A DNA stretch of 37,048 nt, from NCBI GenBank assembly GCA_031262085.1, contig JAISIN010000124.1:1-37048 (forward strand). Direction: 5' to 3'. This DNA comes from Prevotellaceae bacterium. GTDB taxonomy: Bacteria > Bacteroidota > Bacteroidia > Bacteroidales > Bacteroidaceae. This document shows, piece by piece, positions 1 to 8,176 of the stretch. The notes beneath the pieces are model-generated. The model had not been told where the DNA came from. It worked only from the letters and a program-made list of their open reading frames with translations, and searched no databases. The translations under genes were made by a program, and so were the position numbers. Every line of letters begins with the position of its first letter. Position 1 is the stretch's first letter.

Positions 1-1032
1 GGCTACAACATTGCCGAGTTTCTCACCTTGGAACCCAACTATATAGAAATGATGGGGTTTACCCACGAGGAAGCTGCCGCTTACCTGCATTATGTCATGG
101 ACAATTATGATGACAACAACAATTCATTCGACGAACTCTGGTCGCTTCTCATTGACAACTACGACGGTTACCGCTTCCGTCCCGATGCCCGACCGCTGTT
201 CAATCCGACAAGCCTCACCTACTTCTTTAAGAAATTTTCCGATAATCGAGGCGCTATCCCCGACGAGCTAATCGACAACAATCTGCGCACCGACATCGGC
301 TGGATACGTCGCTTGACAAGCAAGATGGACAATGCACAAGAGATGCTCAACAAGCTGATTGTTGACGAGCAGCTTCCTTATGCCCGGAAATTCCTGCAAA
401 GCAAATTCAACAAAGAGACGCTGCTCGACGGCAACCTCTATCCCGTCAGCCTCTTCTATTTGGGTATGACCACGCTCAAAGATCGGGCAGCCATGACCTT
501 GCCCAACCTCACCATGCGCAGCATCTACATGGATTACTACAACCAAATCAACCACGTAAAGTATAATTCATCCCGCCAGATGCCCGCCTACCAAGCGTTC
601 CTGAAGAACCAAGCCCTCGAACCCTTGGTGCAAAGTTTCTTCGAGGAATACATCCGCATACTCCCCGCCCAAGTGTTCGACAAGATCAACGAGAACTTTG
701 TCCGTTGCGCCTTCTTCTGGCTCTGGTCGGACTATTTGGGCGATTCCTACTCCTTTGCCATCGAATCAAACTACCCCTCCGGTCGCCCCGACTTGGTGAT
801 GAAAGGTCTGCCCGGCACCTCGTTTCACAACGATTGCCGTGTGGTGGAGTTCAAGTATTTCAAAGCGAAAGACGAAGCCGTTGTCGAAGCCCTCACTGCC
901 CCCCGCGAAGAGGATATTGCGCAGGTGAAAGGCTATGCCGCAGACATCAACCGCCAATTTGTGAATTACAAGATGCGCACGTATGTAGTCTATATGGTTA
1001 CCAATAAGCTCTGCAAGGTGTGGGAGGTGTAA
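1..1032 (+). CDS. AAA-ATPase-like / PD-(D/E)XK nuclease-domain protein, 5' truncated by window edge
   Basis: The reading frame is open from base 1, so the gene starts upstream of the window; only the C-terminal 343 residues are seen. The start resembles the region after the ATPase core in the Bacteroidetes family usually annotated as AAA-ATPase-like with a C-terminal PD-(D/E)XK domain (DUF1703): GYNIAEFLTLEPNY and the later NNYDGYRF-type block are typical. The nuclease-like end carries GRPDLVM (residues 261-267 of the visible part) followed by VEFK (282-285), which fit the D and ExK parts of a PD-(D/E)XK site. The biological role of this family is not established; it occurs in many paralogues per genome and has been suspected to be mobile or defence related. 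The stop lies one base before the start of the TonB receptor gene, so co-transcription is possible. Family assignment is fairly sure; activity is inference. Confidence 0.82.
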   Translation, partial: GYNIAEFLTLEPNYIEMMGFTHEEAAAYLHYVMDNYDDNNNSFDELWSLLIDNYDGYRFRPDARPLFNPTSLTYFFKKFSDNRGAIPDELIDNNLRTDIGWIRRLTSKMDNAQEMLNKLIVDEQLPYARKFLQSKFNKETLLDGNLYPVSLFYLGMTTLKDRAAMTLPNLTMRSIYMDYYNQINHVKYNSSRQMPAYQAFLKNQALEPLVQSFFEEYIRILPAQVFDKINENFVRCAFFWLWSDYLGDSYSFAIESNYPSGRPDLVMKGLPGTSFHNDCRVVEFKYFKAKDEAVVEALTAPREEDIAQVKGYAADINRQFVNYKMRTYVVYMVTNKLCKVWEV

Positions 1033-1033
1033 T

Positions 1034-3037
1034 ATGAACAAATATATACTCTTTGTTACACTCTCACTACATGCACAAGTCTACGGCATGGTGGTCGATA
1101 CTGCCAAAGTAGAACTGGAAGAAGTAAATGTGGTGACCCGCCGACCGGGTACCATGAAGATGCGTAGTAGCGTGATGAACGAAGATATGATAACCGGCAA
1201 GGAGCTGTTGCGGGCAGCTTGCTGCAATCTGGGCGAAAGCTTTACGACCAATCCGTCGGTCGATGTGAGCTATGCCGATGCAGCAACCGGCGCAAAGCAG
1301 ATAAAACTGCTCGGGCTGGCAGGCACCTACGTGCAAATACTCACCGAAAACATTCCCAACTATCGCGGAGCGGCAGCCCCGTTTGCTTTGGGATTTATAC
1401 CCGGACCGTGGATGCAGAGCATACAAGTAAGCAAAGGAGCCTCTTCTGTAAAAAACGGCTATGAATCGATCACCGGACAAATCAACGTAGAATTTAAAAA
1501 GCCACACGACCCCGAAGCCGACCAAGTATCTGCCAACCTCTTTTATAGCAGCACCAACCGGATAGAAGCCAATGCCGATGCCACCGTGAAGCTATCGCCC
1601 ACGTGGAGTACCTCTCTGCTGGCGCACTATGAAAACGAAACAAAGACACACGACGCCAATCACGACGGTTTCCTCGATATACCTCGCATCAAGCAGTACA
1701 ACCTGTGGAACCGATGGGCATATCAAGGCGACAGATACAAATTTCAACTTGGTATAAAAGCAATCAAAGAAGAGCGAATCGGCGGACAGACCGCTGCCCG
1801 ACAAGCATCATCGGACGAAGCTCCTTACACAATAGGTATCGAAACAGAACGTTATGAAGCTTTTACCAAGAATGCTTATATCTTCAATGCCGAGAAAGGA
1901 ACCAACTTGGCGCTTATCTTGCAAGGTACGTGGAACCGATTAAGCTCACACTACGGAGTGAGGGAATACGATGTGAAGCAACGCAATGCCTACGCCTCGT
2001 TGATGTTCGAAACAGCATTTACCGAACAGCACAGCATCTCGACAGGAGTGAGCTACAACTACGATTTCTATCGACAGAGCGGATACATACCCTTAGAGAA
2101 AGAATCGGTAGCCGGAGCCTACCTGCAATACACATTCAATCTGAACGACAAGCTGATACTGATGACAGGCATACGTGGCGACCACAGCGACGTGTACGGT
2201 ACATTCTTCACACCGCGTGCCCACATCAAGTACAACCCCAACGAGTATGTCAACTTCCGCATTTCGGCAGGGAAAGGCTATCGGGCGCCGCACGTGTGGA
2301 TAGACAACTACCATATGCTGGCAAGCAATCGCGTCCTTCAATATCATGTACCTGCCGACAAAAAGATGGACGAAGCGTGGAACTACGGCACCGCCATTGC
2401 TTCTTATCTGCCTATCTTAGGCAAAACATTGAACCTGAACGTAGAGTATTACTACACCCATTTCCACCATCAAATGGTGACGGATATGGATACCGACCCA
2501 CACGCCGTGCAGTTCTACGAACTCAAAGGGCGCTCTTATTCGCAATCGTTTCAAGTCGATGCCACCTACCCGTTCTTCCGCGGCTTTAGCTTGACGGCAG
2601 CTTACCGGATTACCGACGTCAAAACCTCCTACAAAGACGGCAAACTGCGCGAGAAACCCCTGACCGGCAAATATAAAGGACTGCTCACCGCCTCATACCA
2701 AACCCCGCTCGGTATATGGCAGTTTGACGCAACCCTCCAACTGAATGGCGGCGGACGCATGCCACAGCCCTACACCCTGTACGACGGCACATTGTCGTGG
2801 AACGCGCGCTATAACGGCTACGAACAACTAAGTGCACAAATAACCCGATACTTCCGCCACTGGTCGATATACATCGGCGGAGAGAACCTGACCAACTTCA
2901 AGCAGAAGAACCCCATCGTCGATGCCGATAACCCATGGAGCAACAGCTTCGATGCCACCATGGTATGGGGACCGATACACGGCGCCAAAGCCTACATCGG
3001 CATACGATGGAACCTGCCCCAAGTAACGAAAGATTAG
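1034..3037 (+). CDS. TonB-dependent outer-membrane receptor, probably metal related
   Basis: A 667-residue outer-membrane receptor. Residues 1-18 form a signal peptide. A plug domain follows (about 45-160, with the block CCNLGESF and the downstream GAKQIKLLGLAGTYVQ), then a beta-barrel with alternating aromatic strands ending in a typical C-terminal strand (AYIGIRWNLPQ). It lacks the N-terminal carboxypeptidase-like domain seen in SusC-type receptors, so it is a classical small-ligand receptor rather than a polysaccharide importer. The next gene encodes an exported heavy-metal-associated domain protein, and in Bacteroidetes this receptor subfamily is often found beside such proteins, so a metal or metal-chelate ligand such as copper is plausible but not shown. 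The ATG lies one base after the preceding stop and follows a GGAGG at 1023-1027. Confidence 0.9.
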   Translation: MNKYILFVTLSLHAQVYGMVVDTAKVELEEVNVVTRRPGTMKMRSSVMNEDMITGKELLRAACCNLGESFTTNPSVDVSYADAATGAKQIKLLGLAGTYVQILTENIPNYRGAAAPFALGFIPGPWMQSIQVSKGASSVKNGYESITGQINVEFKKPHDPEADQVSANLFYSSTNRIEANADATVKLSPTWSTSLLAHYENETKTHDANHDGFLDIPRIKQYNLWNRWAYQGDRYKFQLGIKAIKEERIGGQTAARQASSDEAPYTIGIETERYEAFTKNAYIFNAEKGTNLALILQGTWNRLSSHYGVREYDVKQRNAYASLMFETAFTEQHSISTGVSYNYDFYRQSGYIPLEKESVAGAYLQYTFNLNDKLILMTGIRGDHSDVYGTFFTPRAHIKYNPNEYVNFRISAGKGYRAPHVWIDNYHMLASNRVLQYHVPADKKMDEAWNYGTAIASYLPILGKTLNLNVEYYYTHFHHQMVTDMDTDPHAVQFYELKGRSYSQSFQVDATYPFFRGFSLTAAYRITDVKTSYKDGKLREKPLTGKYKGLLTASYQTPLGIWQFDATLQLNGGGRMPQPYTLYDGTLSWNARYNGYEQLSAQITRYFRHWSIYIGGENLTNFKQKNPIVDADNPWSNSFDATMVWGPIHGAKAYIGIRWNLPQVTKD

Positions 3038-3079
3038 AGATTTGAAAACTATATACGTTGAACATTAAAAAATAACAGA

Positions 3080-3394
3080 ATGATGAAGAAAAGATTCATG
3101 CTAATGCTGGTCGTTGCTTTGCTAAGCGCAACCACCCTGATGGCGAAAGACCTGCGTATAGCCATCTTCAAAGTAACGCAGATGCACTGCGAGAATTGCG
3201 AAAAGAAGGTGAAAGAGAACATCCGCTTCGAAAAAGGTGTGAAAGAGATCGCTACCGACTTGGAAACGAAGCTTGTCACCGTGACCTACGATGCCGACAA
3301 GAATAGCGCCGACAAGATTGCTTCCGGATTCGAAAAGTTTGGATACAAAGCCGAATTTGTCAACGAGACTAAAAAGGCGGAGGAGAAGAAGTGA
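3080..3394 (+). CDS. Exported heavy-metal-associated (HMA) domain protein
   Basis: A 104-residue protein with an N-terminal signal or anchor segment (about residues 5-22) followed by a single HMA (PF00403) fold. The metal-binding motif MHCENC gives C37 and C40, the CxxC pair that binds Cu(I) or another soft metal in CopZ/Atx1-like proteins. The fold continues with VKENIRFEKGVKEIATDLETK and a lysine-rich tail. It follows the TonB receptor by 42 bases, so the two probably form one transport or sensing unit for a metal in the envelope. Its stop codon overlaps the GTG start of lipB. Function as a metal carrier is inferred from the domain; which metal is unknown. Confidence 0.88.
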   Translation: MMKKRFMLMLVVALLSATTLMAKDLRIAIFKVTQMHCENCEKKVKENIRFEKGVKEIATDLETKLVTVTYDADKNSADKIASGFEKFGYKAEFVNETKKAEEKK

Positions 3395-4074
3395 ACTTAG
3401 CCATTACCGACTGGGGCACCATTGTCTATGCTGACGCGTGGGAGCAACAGACTAAACTCTTCGACCAATTAATACACGCCAAACAGCATGGGGAAGCATA
3501 CCAAAATCGCCTCATCCTGTGCCAGCATCCGCACGTCTACACATTGGGACGAAGCGGAAAAGAGGGAAACATGCTGCTTAGCGACGAGCAACTGAAAACA
3601 ATAGGCGCCACCTATTACCACATCGACCGCGGGGGCGACATTACCTATCACGGTCCGGGACAGGTGGTGTGCTACCCCATTATCAATCTCGAAGAGTTTG
3701 CATTAGGACTGAAAGAGTACGTGCACCTGCTCGAAGAAGCTGTTATCAACGTATGTGCCCGTTATGGCATCACTGCCGGACGTTTAGCCAAAGCCACCGG
3801 CGTGTGGCTCGAAGCCGACACACCCCGCGCGCGCAAAATATGCGCCATCGGCGTGCGGTGCAGCCACTATGTTACCATGCACGGGCTGGCGCTCAACGTC
3901 AACACCGACTTGCGATACTTCAGCTACATCCATCCTTGCGGGTTTATCGACAAGAGCGTCACTTCCATACAGCACGAACTGCGACAGGAAGTGCCGATCG
4001 ATGAAGTAAAACAACAGCTATGCAGAGAGTTATCTAATCTACTCAACATCCATTCAAACAATCTATCAAACTGA
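3391..4074 (+). CDS. lipB: Lipoyl(octanoyl) transferase LipB
   Basis: Transfers octanoyl groups from octanoyl-ACP to the lipoyl domains of 2-oxoacid dehydrogenases and the glycine cleavage H protein, in the cytoplasm. The 227 residues match the family in length and order: HPHVYTLGRSG (about 46-56), the RGGDITYHGPGQ block (80-91), the lysine in RARKICAIGVR (K149) and the cysteine in HPCGFIDKSVTS (C183); K149 and C183 correspond to the catalytic lysine and cysteine of LipB. The start is a GTG that overlaps the stop of the HMA gene (GTGA), and no better start lies nearby, which suggests translational coupling. No lipA is seen beside it in this window. Confidence 0.95.
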   Translation: MNLAITDWGTIVYADAWEQQTKLFDQLIHAKQHGEAYQNRLILCQHPHVYTLGRSGKEGNMLLSDEQLKTIGATYYHIDRGGDITYHGPGQVVCYPIINLEEFALGLKEYVHLLEEAVINVCARYGITAGRLAKATGVWLEADTPRARKICAIGVRCSHYVTMHGLALNVNTDLRYFSYIHPCGFIDKSVTSIQHELRQEVPIDEVKQQLCRELSNLLNIHSNNLSN

Positions 4075-4080
4075 AACATC

Positions 4081-4611
4081 ATGATACTCAACGAACGAGC
4101 ATTCCGCCACGAACAGGTGCTGACCGTGGCGAGGCAGATGATGACTGCCGCCCGTACCGCTCCGAAAGGGAAAGGTATGGATCTTCTCGAAATAGCCCTG
4201 ATCGAAGGAGAAGAGCTGAAAGCCCTATCCGACAAAATGATTGCCATGTCGGCAGAGAACGGACTGAAGTTCTTCCTGCGCGATGCCGACAATGTGATGC
4301 AGGCAGAGTGTGTAGTTATAATAGGTACGCACGCACAAGAGCACGGACTTAACTGCGGTCACTGCGGCTCGCCCACCTGTGCGGCACGCCCCGACGGCGT
4401 GCCTTGTGTCCTGAACTCTGTCGATGTAGGCATCGCCCTCGGCTCGGCATGTGCCACGGCTGCCGACCTGCGCGTCGATACCCGCGTGATGTTCTCTGCC
4501 GGACTGGCTGCCCAGCAGCTCGACTGGCTGCCCGACTGCAAAGAGGTGTTTGCCATCCCCGTGAGTGCATCGAGTAAGAATCCGTTCTTCGACCGCAAAC
4601 CCAAAACATAA
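4081..4611 (+). CDS. DUF2148 ferredoxin-like domain protein
   Basis: A 176-residue cytoplasmic protein of the DUF2148 family, described in databases as containing a ferredoxin domain. The visible cysteines are C92, C95, C100 and C109 in the block NCGHCGSPTC...VPC, plus C124, a pattern suited to an iron-sulfur cluster. The N-terminal part begins with LNERAFRHEQVLTVARQMMTAARTAPKGKG, typical of the family. It starts six bases after lipB ends, so it is probably in the same transcript. The exact biochemical role is unknown; a redox or cluster-binding role is inferred from the cysteines alone. Confidence 0.85.
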   Translation: MILNERAFRHEQVLTVARQMMTAARTAPKGKGMDLLEIALIEGEELKALSDKMIAMSAENGLKFFLRDADNVMQAECVVIIGTHAQEHGLNCGHCGSPTCAARPDGVPCVLNSVDVGIALGSACATAADLRVDTRVMFSAGLAAQQLDWLPDCKEVFAIPVSASSKNPFFDRKPKT

Positions 4612-4644
4612 ACCATCTTCCCCACCCCGCTAAACGAACAAGAT

Positions 4645-5769
4645 ATGGGTATCATTGCTGGTCTTCCCGGTCTTTCCGACCCGGACGAAAAAACCTTTCA
4701 AGTCAACTTTGCTCAACTGTATGCCGAGCAGGTAGAGCTGCGCGCCCCCCATCTGCCTGCCGAGTGGGCGCCTCAAAGCGGCATTCAAATGACATGGCCG
4801 CACGCCGACACCGACTGGGCACCGATGCTTGCCGAAGCAGAAGACTGCTTCGTAAACATCGCCCGTGAAATAGCCCGACGCGAACAACTGCTCATCGTCG
4901 CCCCCGACATCGAAGCGGTGAAACGTCGCATCGAAAGTGAGGTGGAGATGCAACGCGTCGGCTTCTTCGAGTGCCCCACCAACGATACATGGGCGCGCGA
5001 CCACGGAGCCATCACCCTGACAGATATTGACGGTCTGCTCCTGCTCGACTTCACCTTCAACGGCTGGGGGCTGAAGTTTGCTGCCGACAAAGACAACCTC
5101 ATCAACCGCCGTGCCGTCGACGCCGGCATCTTGCACGGCAGATACGCCAACCATCTGGACTTTGTGCTCGAAGGCGGCTCCATCGACACCGACGGCATGG
5201 GCACCCTGCTCACCACATCGGAGTGTCTGCTATCACCCAATCGCAACGGACAGATGAATCGTGTGGATATAGAAGAGTACCTACGCTCTGTCTTCCACCT
5301 GCAACGAGTACTATGGCTCGACCACGGCTACCTGGCAGGCGACGATACCGATAGCCACATCGATACCCTTGCCCGTTTTTGCTCGCCCGACACCATTGCC
5401 TACACGCAATGCACCGACGCGGACGACGAACACTATCAGGAACTGCGTCGCATGGAAGAGGAATTGCAAGCCTTCCGCACTTCCGACGGTAAACCCTATC
5501 GTCTGTTACCTCTCCCCCTACCCGATGCCGTTTACGATGCCCACGGCGGACGTCTCCCCGCTACCTATTCAAACTTCCTGATCCTAAACGGAGCCGTGCT
5601 ATGCCCCACCTACCGACAACCCGACAAGGATGCCCGCGCATGTCACGTGCTGCAAGAAGCTTTCCCCGACCGTCAAGTAATCGGCATAGACTGCTCACCG
5701 CTCATCCGGCAACACGGTTCACTGCACTGCGTGACGATGCAGTATCCGAAGGGTGTACTTAATAATTGA
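4645..5769 (+). CDS. aguA: Agmatine deiminase
   Basis: Hydrolyses agmatine to N-carbamoylputrescine and ammonia, a guanidine-modifying enzyme of the PPAD/agmatine deiminase fold. The protein is 374 residues. Conserved blocks are LPAEWAPQSGIQMTWPHADTDW (about 38-59), WARDHGA, FNGWGLKF, LEGGSIDTDG, WLDHGYLAGDDTDSHID and, near the C-terminus, HCVTMQYPKG with the catalytic cysteine at C362. The first 35 or so residues before LPAEW are longer than in most homologues, so the true start might be a later non-ATG codon; no better ATG lies between. The next gene encodes the enzyme for the following step, so together they make putrescine from agmatine. A peptidylarginine deiminase is the main alternative, but length and context favour agmatine. 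Confidence 0.92.
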   Translation: MGIIAGLPGLSDPDEKTFQVNFAQLYAEQVELRAPHLPAEWAPQSGIQMTWPHADTDWAPMLAEAEDCFVNIAREIARREQLLIVAPDIEAVKRRIESEVEMQRVGFFECPTNDTWARDHGAITLTDIDGLLLLDFTFNGWGLKFAADKDNLINRRAVDAGILHGRYANHLDFVLEGGSIDTDGMGTLLTTSECLLSPNRNGQMNRVDIEEYLRSVFHLQRVLWLDHGYLAGDDTDSHIDTLARFCSPDTIAYTQCTDADDEHYQELRRMEEELQAFRTSDGKPYRLLPLPLPDAVYDAHGGRLPATYSNFLILNGAVLCPTYRQPDKDARACHVLQEAFPDRQVIGIDCSPLIRQHGSLHCVTMQYPKGVLNN

Positions 5770-5777
5770 TATTCAAC

Positions 5778-6662
5778 ATGAATCAGATAAAAGTAGGGCT
5801 TGTCCAGCAAGCCAATACGTTCGACCGCAATCGCAACATGCAACAATTAGCCGACAACGTGCGCCACTGCGCTGCACAAGGCGCCCGATTGGTCGTGTTG
5901 CAAGAGTTGCACAACACGCTTTACTTCTGCCAAACGGAAGATACTGCCATGTTCGACCTAGCCGAAACCATCCCCGGCTATTCTACCGATTACTACTCCG
6001 ACTTGGCTGCCGAAACCGGCGTAGTATTGGTGACCTCGCTCTTCGAGAAACGCGCCGCAGGATTGTATCACAACACTGCCGTAGTGTTCGAGCGCGACGG
6101 AAGCATCGTCGGTAAGTATCGCAAGATGCACATCCCCGACGATCCTGCCTACTACGAAAAGTTCTACTTCACTCCGGGCGATTTGGGCTTTATGCCCATA
6201 CCAACCTCTGTGGGCAAACTGGGCGTGATGGTGTGCTGGGATCAATGGTATCCCGAAGCTGCCCGCCTCATGGCGCTTAGCGGAGCCGAGCTGCTCATCT
6301 ACCCTACTGCCATCGGCTGGGAAAGCAGCGATACCCCCGACGAGCAACAACGCCAACTCAACGCCTGGATGACCGTGCAGCGCGGACATGCCGTAGCCAA
6401 CGGCATACCGGTCATTGCCGTCAACCGTGTGGGGTATGAACCCGACCCGTCAAGACAAACAGGCGGCATCAACTTTTGGGGCAACAGCTTTGTTGCGGGC
6501 GCACAAGGCGAACTGTTGGCACAAGCCAACAACGAACGCCCCGAGAATCTCGTGGCAGAGATTGACTTGGAGCGATCGGAGCGCGTACGGCGCTGGTGGC
6601 CGTTCTTGCGCGACCGCCGCATCGACGAGTATGGGGGGATTACAAAGCGATTCCTATTATAA
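5778..6662 (+). CDS. aguB: N-carbamoylputrescine amidase
   Basis: Hydrolyses N-carbamoylputrescine to putrescine, CO2 and ammonia. It belongs to the carbon-nitrogen hydrolase (nitrilase) superfamily and has the full Glu-Lys-Cys triad: E43 in LQELHNTLYF, K116 in GKYRKMHIPDD and C153 in GVMVCWDQWYPE. Length is 294 residues from the ATG at 5778, which begins MNQIKVGLVQ as homologues do; the frame is open slightly further upstream, but a start there would overlap the aguA stop without adding conserved residues. The gene starts 8 bases after aguA and is certainly in the same transcript. The strand after its stop holds no obvious terminator. Confidence 0.94.
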   Translation: MNQIKVGLVQQANTFDRNRNMQQLADNVRHCAAQGARLVVLQELHNTLYFCQTEDTAMFDLAETIPGYSTDYYSDLAAETGVVLVTSLFEKRAAGLYHNTAVVFERDGSIVGKYRKMHIPDDPAYYEKFYFTPGDLGFMPIPTSVGKLGVMVCWDQWYPEAARLMALSGAELLIYPTAIGWESSDTPDEQQRQLNAWMTVQRGHAVANGIPVIAVNRVGYEPDPSRQTGGINFWGNSFVAGAQGELLAQANNERPENLVAEIDLERSERVRRWWPFLRDRRIDEYGGITKRFLL

Positions 6663-6951
6663 ATAGGGCTATCGAATGATGAGTTCGCCGACTGTCTTAT
6701 TCAGGAACTCACGCAAATGCAAGTGAACAATGCCATCACTGCTCCGACCACTATATAGGGTATCCATCGAGATAACATATTTCAAATAGTACGCTTTTTA
6801 TTCTTTATAGAACATAAAACATCTCCTCGCACATCGCCTGTTCCCATGTTTTGCACCGCAACCACAACAAGTGAAGTTGCGTGTCCCCAAACAAGTGGTT
6901 GGACACGCATCTAACCCAGGAAAAAAGATATGCAGGATGTGGGAGGTGTGA
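6663..6951 (+). other. Intergenic region between aguB and the acyltransferase
   Basis: About 290 bases with no intact gene. It contains a perfect 8-base inverted repeat, GCGTGTCC at 6879-6886 and GGACACGC at 6901-6908, which would form a hairpin with a 14-base loop but has no T-run after it. The last 24 bases resemble the 3' end of the nuclease-family gene at the start of the window (separate entry). The frame directly after the aguB stop stays open for about 27 codons but matches nothing I recognise. Confidence 0.6.
6922..6951 (+). pseudogene. Possible 3' remnant of a second AAA-ATPase-like/PD-(D/E)XK gene
   Basis: Read in frame, this stretch encodes KKICRMWEV followed by TGA. The gene at the start of the window ends NKLCKVWEV followed by TAA. 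At DNA level 6928-6951 and 1009-1032 agree at about 19 of 24 positions, including an unbroken run of twelve (TGTGGGAGGTGT). This suggests that a paralogue once lay here and that only its last codons survive. The match is short; an alternative is that the shared GGAGG is just a ribosome-binding sequence ahead of each following gene. Confidence 0.35.
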
Positions 6952-6962
6952 ATGTTTTTACG

Positions 6963-6970
6963 TATGTTTG
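6963..6970 (+). promoter_or_regulatory. Putative -7 promoter element (TATGTTTG) for the acyltransferase gene
   Basis: Matches the Bacteroidetes -7 consensus TAnnTTTG and lies 17 bases before the ATG at 6988. No convincing TTTG -33 element is present at the right spacing. It supports choosing the ATG at 6988 over the one at 6952, which would lie upstream of the transcript start. Confidence 0.4.
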
Positions 6971-6987
6971 CGGACAAATTTATATCT

Positions 6988-8145
6988 ATGCAGCATCATA
7001 CCTATTTAGCATCCAAGCCGAGATATGAAATACTCGACGGATTGCGCGGAGTGGCTTCTTTGATGGTAGTCGCTTTTCACTTGTTTGAGACCTATTCGCA
7101 GGGACCTCTTCATCAAATCATCAACCACGGCTATTTGGCAGTCGACTTCTTCTTTGTGCTGTCGGGGTTTGTCGTTGGCTATGCCTACGACGACCGCTGG
7201 ACGCGCATGAGCCTGAAAGATTTCTTCAAACGCCGATTGGTACGTCTGCATCCCATGGTCATCATGGGTACGCTCATCGGCGCCTTACTCTACTATCTGG
7301 GCGACAGCGCCTATTTCTCGGTCGTGGGGCAAACGTCGTGGTGGGTGATGTGGCTGCTGATGCTGTGGGGCTGCCTCATGCTGCCTGCCCCCAAGTCGTG
7401 GGACATCCGCGGCTGGAACGAAACCAACTCGCTCAACGGACCCACGTGGTCGTTGATGTATGAATATATCGCCAACCTGCTCTATGCACTGTTTATCCGT
7501 CACTTCTCCAAATGGGTACTGGCGCTCTTCGTGGCAGGCGCCGCCTATCTGACCATCGACCTGACGATGAATCTGGACACTTTCCGGCTCTTCGACGCCG
7601 AACGCGCCACCGCCTACACCGTGATAGGCGGCTGGAGCCTTACGCCCGACCAAATATATGTAGGCTTCACCCGCCTGCTCTATCCCTTCTTCATGGGACT
7701 GCTCCTCTCGCGGATAGGTAAGCTCATCCAAATCAAGCGCGGCGGCTTCTGGTGGTGTTCACTGCTGATTGTCGTCATGCTGGCAATGCCCCGCATCGGC
7801 GGTGCAGAAAAGATGTGGATGAACGGCGCTTACGAAGCCTTTTGCATCCTTGCGATGTTTCCGATGGTGGTGCTCATGGGCGCCGGAAGTGCCATCAAAG
7901 GCAAACGCTCGATAGCTGTCTGCAACTTCCTCGGAGAGCTCTCCTATCCCCTCTACATCACCCACTACCCCCTGATATACCTGCACATCGCTTGGGCTTC
8001 GGAGCATCCCGACGCATCGCTCTCCACCATCGTCTGCCTGAGCGTATCGCTTTTCATCTTTGCCATCGGCATCGCTTACGCCAGCCTCAAACTCTACGAT
8101 CTGCCGGTGCGCGAGTGGTTGAAGAAGCATTGGTTGATGAAGTGA
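6988..8145 (+). CDS. Membrane acyltransferase, acyltransferase-3 (OafA/NodX) family
   Basis: An integral inner-membrane protein of 385 residues with about ten hydrophobic segments. The N-terminal signature RYEILDGLRGVASLMVVAFHLFE contains the conserved histidine (AFH) of acyltransferase-3 proteins, and FFVLSGFVVGYAYD and KRRLVRLHPMVIMG follow as in the family. There is no C-terminal SGNH domain. Such proteins O-acetylate surface glycans or other extracytoplasmic substrates using cytoplasmic acetyl-CoA; the substrate here is unknown. The chosen ATG gives the start MQHHTYLASKPRYEILDG, close to homologues; an in-frame ATG at 6952 has a good GGAGG five bases before it and cannot be excluded. The Wadjet operon begins 31 bases after its stop, so the two could share a transcript. 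Confidence 0.9.
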   Translation: MQHHTYLASKPRYEILDGLRGVASLMVVAFHLFETYSQGPLHQIINHGYLAVDFFFVLSGFVVGYAYDDRWTRMSLKDFFKRRLVRLHPMVIMGTLIGALLYYLGDSAYFSVVGQTSWWVMWLLMLWGCLMLPAPKSWDIRGWNETNSLNGPTWSLMYEYIANLLYALFIRHFSKWVLALFVAGAAYLTIDLTMNLDTFRLFDAERATAYTVIGGWSLTPDQIYVGFTRLLYPFFMGLLLSRIGKLIQIKRGGFWWCSLLIVVMLAMPRIGGAEKMWMNGAYEAFCILAMFPMVVLMGAGSAIKGKRSIAVCNFLGELSYPLYITHYPLIYLHIAWASEHPDASLSTIVCLSVSLFIFAIGIAYASLKLYDLPVREWLKKHWLMK

Positions 8146-8176
8146 CCATGATCGACAACCCCATAGTGAACCGGTC

